Source: Brassica napus (taxonomy: Eukaryota > Streptophyta > Magnoliopsida > Brassicales > Brassicaceae). From it: DNA of 64,000 nt. Positions within the stretch are counted from its first letter, which is position 1. Each line of letters starts with the position of its first letter. The position numbers and the translations under genes are program-made. Location: contig NC_063443.1 of assembly GCF_020379485.1 (NCBI RefSeq), positions 17,479,531-17,543,530 on the forward strand. Direction: 5' to 3'. The notes beneath the pieces are model-generated. The model was given only the letters and a program-made list of their open reading frames with translations. It searched no databases and was not told the DNA's origin. Shown one piece after another: positions 1 through 17,790 of this stretch.

Positions 1-216
1 TAAAAACATTAATGGTAATGAAGAAAAAAAATCTGTAGACTATTAAGGCTAAATTAAAATCAATATTGTTTTGCAAGAAGGTAGGTTTATGTGACTTTCA
101 ATAATTAAAGCAACAATGTAAGACCACTGAAAAAGACTTGTATTGTTAATTAATGTAGCACAATGAAGATGCTTATTCTATATCATATTTATACATGTTG
201 TGATTTTTTAATTATT

Positions 217-830
217 CATGCCACGAGGTCCCAACAACCGTTGTGGATAAAGCTGAGTGAGTAAGTCCATGCACTTATTCAACATTATGGAGCAACGGCC
301 TACTTCCACCCTGAAGATGAAGAGACTTACTTACCTTCCTCCGTGCCATGGTTCTTTTAAAAACGGAGCCTTATTGTACCTGTTTGGTAAACCGCAAGGC
401 GAACCGATCTCCCTCAAGAAGACGAGGAAGCTACAAACAATCTAAAAAAAGGGAACATAGAGAGCTCAGAGCTTTACGTCCACGTGAAACCAGCACTCGG
501 TGGGATCTTCACTGACGTTGTTATGTGGATCTTCTGTCCCTTTAACGGTCCCGCCACGCTCAAGATCGGTCTCCTCACCGTATCGGTGAACACGTTGGTG
601 ACTGGGAACATTTTACCTTCCGGATAAGCAACTTCAACGGTGAGCTTACTCAGATGTTCTTCTCTCAGACTCTCAGCATAGCGGTGGCGGGTGGGTTGAT
701 GTGTCGGATCTTTAGTTTGTTAAAGGAACCAACAAACCTGTTGTGTACTCTCGTCTAAACACGGACACGCGAGTTTCCCTCACCCGGGGATGTATCTTCA
801 AGGCTCGTCCAAGCTTGGGTTGGAGTGAAA
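217..830 (+). pseudogene. DUF946 / VPS62-like pseudogene
   Basis: No open frame spans this stretch. Reading across frames gives successive pieces typical of plant DUF946 (vacuolar protein sorting 62-like) proteins: an [24 protein letters not shown] piece near 280-335, [18 protein letters not shown] near 355-410, [20 protein letters not shown] near 470-530, [12 protein letters not shown] near 537-575, a DWEHFT-like remnant near 600, then a [28 protein letters not shown] tail near 745-820. Frameshifts and stops separate the pieces, for example a stop soon after the VDKAE segment near 255. The family's molecular function is poorly known. This is a decayed copy of the central part of such a gene; both ends are missing or unrecognisable. 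Confidence in the family is good, confidence in the exact limits is low. Confidence 0.8.
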
Positions 831-1116
831 AACTTAAAATAATAGTTCACATTAACTTTTAGTTTTTTTCTTTCTTTTGTATATTCCCTTTCCCCTAATA
901 TTTCATGTATTTCAATTATATTATTTGAAGGATATCATAATTAAACTCAAATTAACAAAAAAAGAAATAATAATTTACATTAAACTTTGGTAAATTTCGG
1001 TAAATTTATATAAAAAAAGAAGAAGAAGGTTAGGGCTCTCTTTCTAGAAGCTTTTTGGTTCTTCCTCGTTTCCCTCTGGCTTCGTCTTTCGATTTTGAAG
1101 GTACGGATAGGTTAGT

Positions 1117-1981
1117 ATGAAAACTTTTTCTAGAGACTTGATAAGTAGTTTGCCAGATGAGCTGCTAGGCAAAATCCTGTCTTTGGTTCCGACAAAAGAG
1201 GCTGCTTCTACATCGATCCTGTCCAAGAGGTGGAAGAATCTGCTGTGTCTTGTAGACAGCCTTTGTTTTGATGATTCGATGGTTATGTATCCCACCACTA
1301 CCACTGTCGCAACATGTGGTGCAGCACATCGCTTCTTAGATTTCGTGGACAAGACTTTAAACAATTCTCCTATCATCAAAAAATTATCTCTGTCTCTCGG
1401 ACATGTATATGGCGGTCGCTGTCACGCAGCAGCGTGTAAGCATGATCATGTGAAACTTTGTTTGGACCCTTGCATTTGGACTGCTATGGAGCGGGGTTTA
1501 TTGGAACTACACTTGCACGCTGACACTTGTTGTGGTATTGATATAATGCAAGAGTTGTTTACGTGCAAGATATTGGTTAAGCTCACACTATCCGGTGACC
1601 ATCATATTCGAGTCCTTGAGCGTGTTTTTCTTCCAGCGCTCAAATCACTTTCTATGTTATCATTTCCAACCATTGATCATCCAGACTATTGTCGGCTCAT
1701 AGATGGCTGCCCTGTGCTGGAAGACTTGTTCATAAGTGATGCTGCTGATCCTTTGAATCCGTTATGTTGTGGTGAGCACGTGGAAAGCGAAACTATCAAG
1801 CGGCTTGTGGTTTTTGTCAATCTTCCAAAATGTGATCACCCCGAAGGAACTTATTTGAGAGCACCCAATCTTGTGCAACTGGACTATTCTTGTTATGTAT
1901 CCAAGAATCATTCGTTTGTTGATTTGGATTCGCTTGTCCAAGTCAGACTGGATCTGAGGTTATGGCAGTCAACTTATGATT

Positions 1982-2019
<38 letters not shown>

Positions 2020-2749
2020 AAACATAAGGTAGCTATAATTGGTGATGTTTCAGACCTAGTTGCGGGTATACGCAATATTACAATCCTTCACTTGTCTCCT
2101 GATTCTCTTGAGGTCAGTTTTTTTTTCTTCTTTTTCTTCTAATCTTCTGTTTTTCTATTGTATATTGGTTTGTTGATGATTAGCTTATTATACCAGGCTT
2201 TTTATTTCTGCTGTGAATCCATGCCAATGTTCAACAACCTCCTTAATTTATCGATCGAGAGTGACAAGGAAAAAGGTTGGCAAGTAATGCCACTTCTGCT
2301 CAATAGTTGTCCAAATCTACACACTTTAGTCATCAAGGTAATTATCAGTTTTCTCTTTTTATTTGTTTGTTTGTTTGTTTCTAGTGTGGGTTGCCCATCA
2401 TTACACATAACAAACTGGTCTCTGGTTTCAGGGTCTTGTGCACAGAATAACAAATAGATGCGGAGATGCATGTGCTTGCATCCCTAAGAAGCAGAGGAAG
2501 ATTTTGGAGGAGGAGGAGAAGACAATAAGTTGTTTATGGACATGTCAAGTGAAGGTGCTAGAGATTTTAGAGTATGGAGGTTCTTTTGAAGAGCTGAACC
2601 AGATGATGCATTTCTTAGGTAAGTTGGAATGTCTTGAAACTGTTAAAGTTGGTGTTAACTCGGACAAAGACAACCAGATTGAGTTCTTGCGAGCTAATCT
2701 ACTGACTCTCCCCAAAGCTTCATCAAAGTGTGACATCCAATTCAGCTGA
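1117..2749 (+). CDS. F-box/LRR/FBD protein
   Basis: Three exons are supported by GT-AG sites and phase: 1117-2112, 2197-2337 and 2432-2749, giving about 484 residues. The N-terminus has an F-box ([20 protein letters not shown], residues about 6-25, then [13 protein letters not shown]). The F-box binds SKP1 in SCF ubiquitin ligases. Leucine-rich repeats follow ([27 protein letters not shown]). The C-terminal third has the plant FBD signature: [28 protein letters not shown], then [19 protein letters not shown] and [10 protein letters not shown] run of 12 aspartates from a GAT repeat (about 1982-2020) sits in the middle. The family is very large and expands quickly in crucifers, so the substrate cannot be named. 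The frame is open throughout, so the gene is probably functional. Confidence 0.9.
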
Positions 2750-3283
2750 GCTTTTTCTTTCTCGGTGGCTATATGCCAATATTTAGATGCAACTTAAATC
2801 GTGTATGGTTATTATTATTTAAATATCATTGAAGTTGGTTACAATTTGTCCTAATGCTAGTCACACTCTAGGAACCATGAACAACAATCACATATAAAAT
2901 GGTAATCATTCTTTAGATTGGCTAACCTTGTTAATGTAAACAAAGACTCAGCTGATCAGTAACATTTATCAAAAATCTATCCTAATATCATATGATCTTC
3001 TTCGGATCTGCAGAATCATCCTCACCTCCAAATGGATAATATAACAGTGAAAATATATGTTGTTGCATTCATTTGTGTTACATTAAAAATCTGGATCAAT
3101 GTTGCATTTTCACTATGGAGAAGAAACCTTGTTATGATTATTGTATCCACACTCTTTATTTGTAGATGACATATTGTCATGTGCTGATAAATGTATGATG
3201 GTCACTATAAAGTCATATGATTAAAGATCTTTTAAGATAAAATTTTATCTTTTATATATCCTAAAACAAAACTTCTAAGGCAG
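2750..3283. other. Intergenic, no gene seen
   Basis: AT-rich spacer after the F-box gene. No coding pattern was recognised. It contains one 40-base copy of the CLPTM1 3' coding end (2993-3032), listed separately. Confidence 0.6.
2993..3032 (-). repeat. 40-bp stray copy of CLPTM1 3' coding end
   Basis: The 40 bases here match 4404-4443 with one difference (T for C in the GGATC[T/C]GC segment). Positions 4404-4443 lie in the last exon of the CLPTM1 gene and encode the GGEDDSADPKKIT-like tail. The copy is about 1.4 kb away, or about 350 bp if the inserted element at 3300-4322 is removed. No further similarity continues on either side. Confidence 0.85.
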
Positions 3284-4338
3284 AACAAAGAAATTAAAAT
3301 GAGCAAGACAAGAGAGAGAGAACAGAGAGAGAAGTTAGATCTGCTTTGGGTTCCGGCGGTCGGTCGGCGCGTGAGCGTCCGTGCCGGCGCCGGAGTCCTT
3401 TTTAGTTAGTCAGAGTGGTTCCCTTTCGTCCTTTCTTCGCCGTCCTGGTAACGTTCGCTTTGTCCGAGCTCTGATACCGGCTCCTTCTTTAACGGTGGGA
3501 CGCTGTTGGAGTAACGACGCGTTTGTTGGGAGGTCCTCGGTGGAGAGAGAGAGCGGTTTACATATTCAGAGGTGGTGTTTTTCCGGGAGGTGGAGGCTTC
3601 CGCAGATCCACCGTCGCCGGCTCTAGCTTCCGGGAAGGGAGTCTCCGTTAGATTCGCCTTCGCCGGCTTCTGGTTACGGAGAGCGGAGGCTAGCAAAGCT
3701 CCGCGCTGCCGCTTAGGAACCCGGGTTTCTTTGGGTAAAGGTTGTTTTTTAGGTTCGATTTGTATCAAGTCTGGTGTGGTTGTCGTCAAAGGTGAGGTTG
3801 GGTCACTGTGGTTGAGAACCTGGTAGAAGATGAAGCTCTCCGGCGAGGTGACGACTCTCAAGGAAAGAAAGAGAGGGTTCCTCGTTCGCGTGTCTAGGGT
3901 TTGAAGTATGTAAAGTCGGAGGAGATCTCGAGATTCGATGGATCCCTCAGGCGTGATGACATGGCGGTGAAGAGAGGCTATGGGTTCGTTGGAGGCTTAC
4001 CGGTTTCTGAGCTCCGACGAACGAGGATGACGATGGTGTTTATTCCGGCGGCTTTCTGGCGGAGCGGTCAAGTTGAGGCGGTGACGCCGCGTGACGCGTG
4101 AAAGGTGCAGATCCCTACACGTGGCGAGCCAGTCTCCTCGACGCGCTGGCGGTCGGGGTCGTGCGGTTTCTAAGTTGGGCCGAGGGCCCGTTTAATCCTT
4201 GCCTTTTGCCCGTTCTCTTTTGGGCTTGTAATAGTTTTTTATGTAAGCGGGCTTCTGCCATTGTCTGGGCCTGGCCCATTTATTTAATATAAAAAAAAAA
4301 CTTTGACGGAAAAAAAAAAAAAAACAAAGAAATTAAAA
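3284..4338 (+). mobile_element. Non-LTR-type retroposed insert with target-site duplication
   Basis: A 16-base direct repeat (AACAAAGAAATTAAAA) occurs at 3284-3299 and again at 4323-4338. The about 1.02-kb body between them ends in TTTGACGG followed by an A-tract that runs directly into the second copy. A poly-A 3' end plus a TSD of this length is the mark of LINE-machinery retroposition. The body is much more GC-rich than its surroundings, begins with a GA-rich leader (about 3300-3340) and has no reverse transcriptase frame. It is therefore a non-autonomous or internally deleted LINE derivative, or a retroposed transcript. It sits only about 35 bases past the stop codon of CLPTM1, inside that gene's probable 3' UTR. 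The element's parent family was not recognised. Confidence 0.85.
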
Positions 4339-4371
4339 CTGATTTGGAAAAATAAAAATAAAAGCTTATTT

Positions 4372-7222
4372 TTAGTTTGTTTTCTTGTCATCTTCTTGGT
4401 CAGTGATCTTCTTCGGATCCGCAGAATCATCCTCACCTCCAAAACCAAACTCGTTGACACGTGTTTTGTCCACAGGATAAACCCATCTCTGGTACAAGTA
4501 TATCAAGAAAATTACATCTGCAACAAAACAAAGACAACACCAGATTTAGATCATATTATCATTTTTTGTCACTTCCAAAACAATCTAAAGAGGCATGAAT
4601 CAACAACAATCTCAGAGAAAGACCGAATCCTATTATTTACCATCTCGGAAGACAGAGAGACGGTGCAGCATTGGCATTTTGATGACAAAGGCAAAGAGAT
4701 CGTCGATGATGGTGTTGAGGAACTTATAAGTCATCTGCCTCCATGGTAGATGCGCTACTGACTTTAGCTTATAGTTGATGAACAATTGAGGACACATCAT
4801 TATAAAACCTGCAAATACAAAACAAAACAAAAACACATTGATTCCCGCTCAAAGGAAATCATTCACATGACAGTTTTGAGATAGTTTAAGAGAATTTTGG
4901 GAACTTTTATACCAAACATGTAGACGCAGCTCGTTAGTGAAGATAGTATCCATGAGTACCAGCTCTTGTGGCGTTCGTAGGCTAGTGAATATATGGCGAA
5001 TCCAGCGACAAGGAGGAGCAGCACATAGGATAAGAATTTAATGGCAATATCATCATACTCCTTGGTTTTGTTTCTCGCATAGGATTCACGATCGTGGAAC
5101 CTCAATCTTGGAATCATTCCACTTCTATCAACCTGTGAAGTTGAACATTTGTCAGAGTTTTTATATAAAGGCAAAGCAAAAGCTCAGAATATTCATGAAA
5201 TGTCATTGATGTACCTCTATGCGCATGGCTTTCCCTATTTTCCAGAACTCAATGCAGACGCCAACTCCAGAACTAGCCAGTATCATCCATGAAGTGTCGT
5301 TGTCAAGCAGGTAGAGGAAGATGATGAACTGACAGATGAAGTTGAGTACAACAGACTTTGCAGACAGTCCTTCCATAGATTTGTTCTTGTTCCAAAACTG
5401 GATATCTGCAGGAAAAGCAACAGACACATTAGATAAGCTAATACCAATAAGCATTTTTAGGATATACCAATAAGCGTTTACCGTTTTTGAATGCAAGGAA
5501 GTCAAACACAGAATGCAGCATCGAAACACACATTGTGATGCCCAACAGATAAGGGTTGCCTTCCAAAAACACCCTCTGCAAGTATATCACACTCAAATCT
5601 AAGTATATATAATAAGACATGAAGCTAACTGAGCATAAGGGAACAGAATCTACCTACCTTTAGTTCGTCAGATTCACCATCAAGCATGCTTCCGTAGCTA
5701 CGATGAACCTGGAAAGACTGTTCAATCTGCTCAAATAGCTGCCACTTTGTCATGCTTATGGGGCTTACTTCAATGTTAAGTGGCAGCTCTGAGACTGTCT
5801 CGTTGATTGCAATCAGCTTGTCCCTTAGCAGCCAAAACTCGTTGAAGAAAACTATAGGGTAGTAGTTTACTGTAGTAGGTTCTACTTGTATGTCTGCCAA
5901 TAAAGTTAAGGAATGCAAAAAAAGAAAATGGCATGGAAGATGAAACAAGTGCATAGAGAGTTGTCTAAAAACTTTAAGTAACAATCTGCCAAAAGAAACG
6001 GAAGGATACAAGGAGCAATGTTTGGTGGTACACCGTGCTGTGGATAGCTGTAAGTAAATTGAAGACAATTGGCAAAAGTCTTATGAAATTCATCGAAAGA
6101 AGTGAGCTCAAAGGAAAAGAAAGCATGCCATAAATCGATTATTCATCTACCAATAACCAGAAGGAACTACTTACCGAGTAAAGTCATCGACTAGGTTAAT
6201 GGTGACATTAGGTTTCCAGTAGGATATCCATTCCACAGGGCCCTCATCCTTAAGTTCCGAGTCACGACCATTAACCTCCTGCGAAGCCTACTTTCTGTCG
6301 TTAGTTCACAAGAATCTGTTGCCATAACACAGGCTAATTACATGCCAAAATAACACATAAAAACCATAAGCACACCTCAACTTCTGCACTGGAATCAGCA
6401 GAGTCTTTAGGATTTCCCAAAAGACTCTTCTTCTTATCTGCTTTCCGCTTTGGCAAGTAAGTCGCAACAGCTGAAAACAGTTTAAAAAAAAAAGAAGAGG
6501 TCATCCAACTTAAGTGACCACAAGAATCTAACTACCAACTCTTGCTTAAAAAAAAGGACCGTTCAGTCTTACGATGTGTCCTGCCAAAGCAATTAAGAGG
6601 CTGATACTCAGGATCGTTAGGATCAATAGGAAAACCAGATCGAGCAAAGAAGACATGAGCATAGAGACTCCCATTATTCTTCAGTGCCTGCAATCACAAA
6701 ACACCCCATCAACACAACTGACACAGCATATGAAGAAACACAAATATCTCTATTACCTCGGATGGATAATACTTCATTGACAAGGTCCTAGTGCTCTCAG
6801 GCTTCCACACAGCACAAGGAATGTTCGTCTCGTGCCAAACAAGCTTACCATCGTTCCCAAAGTCATTGAATTTAACATTCTCCGATAGATAAAACCACAT
6901 ATCCTATTGTCAAAATAAAAACAAACACTTTTAAGACCTCGAAAACGTCGATAGAGAGAAAGCAATCGAATTGGAGATACCCAATTACCAAGGGCTCGCC
7001 TTTGTGAAAGAGATTGGACATGAGATGAGGCGGAGGCTTAGAAGGATCAACAGGTTTCTGTTTCGGCGAGAAGAACTTCGAAGCGAAGTAGCAGAAGACG
7101 GCGATTCGAATGATTCCGGTTATCGTCTGCCCAAATCCACCACCTGCTTGTCGTTGCTGCTGCTGCGGCTGAGCATCACCGCCCACGACGGCCGCTGTTT
7201 CACCTGCTGCCGGCGGAGCCAT
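4372..7222 (-). CDS. CLPTM1 family transmembrane protein (At5g08500-like)
   Basis: Multi-exon gene read on the minus strand from ATG at 7220-7222 to a stop at 4372-4374. Exon 1 (6989-7222) encodes MAPPAAGETAAVVGGDAQPQ, a Gln-rich stretch and a membrane segment (IIRIAVFCYFASKFF). Exon 2 (6757-6903) gives DMWFYLSENVKFNDFG. Later exons carry GPVEWISYWKPNVTINLVDD, a tiny exon near 6015-6050 (YPQHGVPPNIAP), then VEPTTVNYYPIVFFNEFWLL and several hydrophobic helices (VVLNFICQFIIFLYLLD). The C-terminus is acidic and lysine-rich (DDSADPKKITDQEDDKKTN). CLPTM1 proteins are multi-pass ER or plasma-membrane proteins; animal members act in receptor trafficking or lipid scrambling, and the plant role is unsettled. 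All exons seem intact. The 3' UTR is interrupted by the 3284-4338 insert. Confidence 0.92.
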
Positions 7223-7689
7223 ATTCGGGGAAGTGAAGAGATGCTTTTCCGAATCAAAGCTGTTAACTTTAGTGACGAGATGTGTAAAGCAGAGTCTAGA
7301 GAGATTACTTAAGGACGTTATACGAAATGAATAGTTTATTTGCATGTAAGGACCTCAATAGTTTATTTTATTCTTATTTTACCCCGTTAGTATTCGAATT
7401 TCATGATTTAACCTACTCTGTTCAGCTATAAGCCTAAAAACCTTATTGCTTTTATGCAGAGACGGAGACATAAGGAATTTGATAAAGACTGTTTCTTTTC
7501 TAGAGTCTCTATGTCTCTATCACATTTAGTCTTTGCTTGTGTGTCGATTGTTAGAAATTTTTGAAGTAAATTGTTTTTTTTGCCTATCAAGTGTTTGTGG
7601 AAATGTCTGATCCAAATTCTGTAATGTGGATTTTCTTGACAAACGGCTGTTACTGGGATATTTAGCTGAAAGATGTAAGTTTTAGGACA
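7223..7689. other. Spacer between CLPTM1 and the PPR relic
   Basis: 5' flank of the minus-strand CLPTM1 gene. No coding pattern or repeat was recognised. Confidence 0.5.
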
Positions 7690-8216
7690 GTTTTTTCGAA
7701 CTTGGAGTTTAATGGTTCGTATCCTAATGAAGCCATTGATGTTTTCCGTGAGATACAAGCAGAGGAATGAGGCCTGACACCGTGACTATCATGAACCTCC
7801 TTCCTGTGTGTGCGCAGTTAGCCTCTCTGCATCTAGTAAGACAATGCCATGTACATATTATCAGAGGCGGACTTAGTGATATCCGCCTGAAAGAAACTCT
7901 ACTAGACGTATATGCTAAATGTGGCAGCTTGAAGAACGCGTATTCTGTTTTCCACTCAGATGGTCATAGAGATCTGGTTATGTTCACTGCTGTGGTAGCT
8001 GGGTTGTGTGCTGTGCACGGTATGGGTAAGGAAGCACTTATGATCTACTCTCTTATGATGGACTTGTGGACTAAGCCTGATCATGTTTTCATAGCTACTC
8101 TGTTGACTGCATGCTGTCACGCTGGGTTGATACAATATGGATTGCAAATATTCGACTCAATAAGGACTGTTTACTGTATGAAACCTACAATGGAACGTTA
8201 CAGAGACAAATCTTGA
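7690..8216 (+). pseudogene. SLG1-like PPR gene relic (At5g08490)
   Basis: The translation carries PPR motifs: YPNEAIDVFREIQAE near 7723-7770, then after a frame change MRPDTVTIMNLLPVCAQLAS, LLDVYAKCGSLKNAYSVF, DLVMFTAVVAG and PDHVFIATLLTACCHAGLIQ. This matches the C-terminal half of the mitochondrial editing protein SLG1, whose Arabidopsis gene lies beside the CLPTM1 gene. Here only about 500 bases survive. The N-terminal repeats and the E/DYW-side C-terminus are gone, there is a frame change at about 7765, and the frame ends early at 8216. It is a fragment left at the syntenic place, not a working PPR gene. Confidence 0.85.
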
Positions 8217-8297
8217 TTGAGATAATGTTACATGTACATGGCCTTTGGGGGGTAGTAGGTAGAGAGAACAAGCTTATGATTTTACTCTTGTCGAATT

Positions 8298-8822
8298 TTA
8301 TGGTCTGCCACTGGAATTGGGAGATGTTAAAGGAAACAAAGTAAGCAGCTCTGGTTCTGTATACCCTGGTTTAGACCTTGGCGATGGGTGCAAGTAGAAA
8401 CGTCTCTCTTTAATGGCTTTCTCTTCTTCTTGTTCTGTATGTGGGTCTGCTTTATCACCTTCTATCAAGGACAGGTTAGAGAGCAATGAAGAAGGTGTGC
8501 CCACCGGACTTGCTAAAAGGTTGGTGTTACCAGATTTAGATGATGGTGTCGTACTGGTGGGCTTAAAGCTCAGAGGAGGTTTGACAATTTCAAGCTTTGG
8601 CCTCATCATACATTGCCTTCTCTCATGTAGCTTAGAAGTCGTCGGCTTTTTCTGTGTGGTGGTTTTTATCGATGTTGCTTCTGGTGGTACTGCTGCAGCA
8701 TTGTTGTTCTCTGATGGACCTGTCAAGCGCTGGACGATTTCTCTGAAAGTGTTGGTGTCGGTGTGGACGAATGTTGTGACGGGCTTGCATGTTGCAACGT
8801 TTTGACTTCCTTGGTTATTCAT
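8298..8822 (-). CDS. VQ31: VQ motif protein (VQ31-like, At5g08480)
   Basis: Single exon of 174 residues. The VQ motif is near the N-terminus (TFVHTDTNTFREIVQRLTGP, about residues 15-34), with the core FxxxVQxLTG. VQ proteins bind the C-terminal domain of WRKY transcription factors in the nucleus. This subgroup includes targets of MAP kinases MPK3/MPK6; several Ser-Pro/Thr-Pro sites (SPVGTP, HPSPRSKPG, PLTSPNSS) fit that. I chose the start at 8822 because MNNQGSQNVATCKPV matches the family N-terminus; an in-frame ATG at 8894 would add 24 unlike residues. The long plus-strand frame over the same bases is an antisense shadow. Upstream DNA holds a hAT-type insertion about 1 kb away. Confidence 0.9.
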   Translation of the reverse strand: MNNQGSQNVATCKPVTTFVHTDTNTFREIVQRLTGPSENNNAAAVPPEATSIKTTTQKKPTTSKLHERRQCMMRPKLEIVKPPLSFKPTSTTPSSKSGNTNLLASPVGTPSSLLSNLSLIEGDKADPHTEQEEEKAIKERRFYLHPSPRSKPGYTEPELLTLFPLTSPNSSGRP

Positions 8823-9780
8823 ATGTAAGTTTTTCTCTGACAGAACAGGCCTTGATTTACACCTGTTTCTTTTTTGGCCTCTGACCTGTAACATTTGTGC
8901 AGATGATTAGAAATATTCGAACGTGTAAGGTGAATTTGAAGAAATTGGAGTTATCTATAGAACCAATGAATGTCAAATATATGTGAGTGATTTCAGGAAT
9001 GAGGATGAAGTAAGGTAAACGTTTCTCAAAAGATCTTCTGAATCATCTTACAAAACAAGCAACTCAAAACAGAAATTAGCTACATATACAAAAGAAGAGG
9101 CAGTCGTGTACTCAAACCTTACCATTTTAAAAATAAAAACACTGCATTCTTATTATATTTGAGAAAAAAATTGGCTTTTTCCTGAATTTGCTTTTGACTT
9201 GTTGTACACTCATAAATGTATATCGAAGTTTGGTGCTATTACTAATTGTAGGAATGCAAATGAACAGGGGCTGTCATGTCCTGAATCTGTCTTGTTTCAT
9301 TATCTTTATGGTGATTACTTGTTCATATGATGAGGGAACTGGTTATAGAAGGTTTTATATACATTTATGATTTGATAGATGACCAAAGCTAATGCCTAAT
9401 ATCTCTTGTGTTCTGCTCTATGAAGGAATCACAAGAAATGATGAAAAAGGAAAAAGACCAAAGACATACCTGAAGAGCAAGCCGAGGCAGCTAGTGAAGG
9501 CAAATACTGGTTTCTGAACCCAAAGGAAGATAAAAAGGGAAGTTAAAAAAGAAGAAGACAACAAAAGAGAGAGAAAGGTCAAAGAAGGTATAAAGACTGT
9601 TGTTGGTCGAGGTCTGGTCACAGCTCAGAACTTTGTTCATATACCAGAAAAAAGGAGGAAAAAACAAGAAGAATGTGGAGGAAAGAGGAGAAAAAGACTA
9701 TTTTATCCTTTTATTTTTAACCGTTTTTGGGTTTGGTCAAACATCAGAATGCCAGATTGTGATGAGTTATTTCATGCTGT
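8823..9780. other. Upstream region of VQ31-like gene
   Basis: No coding sequence was recognised. The stretch 9420-9720 is purine-rich on the plus strand, which makes CT-rich tracts on the minus strand, as in plant 5' UTRs. It may be promoter or leader of the VQ gene. Confidence 0.4.
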
Positions 9781-10480
9781 CGTGAAGGTAGTACCCGTTC
9801 GGGTTCGGGTCGGGTATTTCGGATTTTCGGGTATTTCGGTATAGAGGTGTAAAACCCATTCGGGTATTTCTGTACTTCGGGTCGGGTTCGGGTATTTTTA
9901 GTTCGGATTCGGTTATTTCGGATCAGGTTCGGATATTTAGATTTTGAAAAAAAAAATTAAAATTTTCTTTCTCAAGTTTCTTGTATTTAAAAATATAAAT
10001 TTCTGTCAACTAATTTTTTATTTTTAATAGATTGAATGGTTAATAGATTTGGACATAACATTTTAAAACTAAAAATGCATAAATTTAGTTATTTTTTTTA
10101 AAAAAAAATTGGATGTAACTTTTTGTTAATTTTTGAAATAAAAAACTTGACATGCATTTTAATTGAGTAGCAAATTATTTTTTCCGTAATTGTATGTATA
10201 TCATATAAACTTAAAGTATGTATAGTGTCAATATAAATATTTTATATAAAATGAAAGATGTAAACTAGAAATATAGGGTTAATTATACATATGTTCGGTT
10301 ATCTTCGGATATCCATTCGGGTTCGGGTATTATCCGTTCGGGTTCGGATATCCAATCTCTTCTTATTCAATACCCGTTCGGGTATTTTGCTACTTCGGTT
10401 CGGATTTCGGTTCGGGTTTTTCGGATCGGGTTCGGGTGCCACTTCGGATATCGGGTAAAGTGCTCACCCCTACGTGAAGG
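9781..10480. mobile_element. Non-autonomous hAT-type element with 8-bp TSD
   Basis: The octamer CGTGAAGG occurs at 9781-9788 and 10473-10480, flanking a 684-base body. The right end is ...GTGCTCACCCCTA, typical of hAT termini (TAGGGGTGAGCA in reverse). Both ends carry many GGTTCGGGT/ACCCGTTCGGG subterminal repeats in opposite orientation, and the middle is very AT-rich with no open frame. An 8-bp duplication and subterminal repeats define hAT transposition. The left terminus (TAGTACCCG...) seems shortened relative to the right, so the element may no longer be mobilisable. It lies between the VQ31-like gene and PEX1. Confidence 0.85.
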
Positions 10481-11227
10481 AATGGAGAAAGCAAGTTCAA
10501 CAAGGAAGAAAAGTGCATGCCGTTTCGGTTAAGGAGTGTAGGGAGAGAGATAGAGAGACGTCATAGCAAACCTCTCCACCCAATTTATAAAACCAAACAA
10601 CGGTTTCTATTTTTCTTTCTTTTGTTATATTGTTTTTTTTAATGGGCTGTCTCTGTTGAATGTGATGAGATATTTAACTGGACTCAATAACAGTTTCCTA
10701 ACTGACACTGTTCTTTGGTTGACTCCTTCCATGGCTATATAAGAACATTAATGACTGGCATGGTCTAATATAGTCTATAGAACCACAAGCTGTTTTTTGT
10801 TTTACCAACAGTCGCTGACCTTAGTTGGTCATATGAATATTTGGAAATATATTAACCGATTCGGGATTTGACTTCAATACAATCATCATAACATGAACAT
10901 TGCATATCCAGAAACCAACTAACAAAACCGGTTTGGTTATGGTTCCACTCAAAATGCAACCGGACACTGTTTTCACTATAGGGTTGTTTACAGTCGTCTG
11001 GATCTTTCTGAAATTACACTGTATAGAAGAGACCAAAGCATTATTGCTCCCTATCTATCTTTATCTCAAGCCTCTGAATAGCTTCTTAACTGTTTTTGTC
11101 TACTCTTATTCGACTATAATGCTTATCACTATGCATATAGATCACAAGGGAAATTATACCTCATGATGTAGATCCTACACTACAAATGTATTCATTTTTT
11201 GTCTTTGTGAATTGTGATACCTTCTGG
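10481..11227. other. Intergenic, no gene seen
   Basis: AT-rich spacer between the hAT element and the PEX1 stop codon. A TATA-like TTATAAATTGG is present on the minus strand near 10580-10590 and could serve a transcript reading leftward. Nothing else was recognised. Confidence 0.4.
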
Positions 11228-17645
<6,418 letters not shown>

Positions 17646-17699
17646 CGCGCCGGAGATAATTAGTTTTTGCCGATTGTCAGATGTGTGTATTCCAAAGCT

Positions 17700-17790
17700 T
17701 ATCTTCTTTGTTTGTGGGCCGAGCGCTAATCACTTACCTTGTGTTGGGCTTTTTGGGCTTTTGTAAATTTATATTGGGCCTTGTAAATAT
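17700..17790. promoter_or_regulatory. Site II-like (TGGGCY) cluster upstream of PEX1
   Basis: Several TGGGCC/T elements lie within about 90 bases upstream of the PEX1 start: GTGGGCCG near 17714, TTGGGCTTTTTGGGCTTTT near 17744-17762 and ATTGGGCCTTG near 17773. TCP-bound site II elements of this kind are common in promoters of plant housekeeping genes. Function is inferred from motif density only. Confidence 0.5.

Noticed and set aside
1044..1379. Minus-strand 111-residue frame over the F-box start
   Set aside because: Shadow of the F-box exon; no family resemblance.
3406..4101. Several open frames of 66-151 residues in the GC-rich insert
   Set aside because: They overlap on both strands, show no conserved motif and arise from GC-rich sequence with few stops; the stretch is better explained as a retroposed non-coding body.
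8413..8805. 130-residue plus-strand open frame
   Set aside because: It is antisense to the VQ31-like gene, whose frame has a clear VQ motif; the plus frame matches no family.
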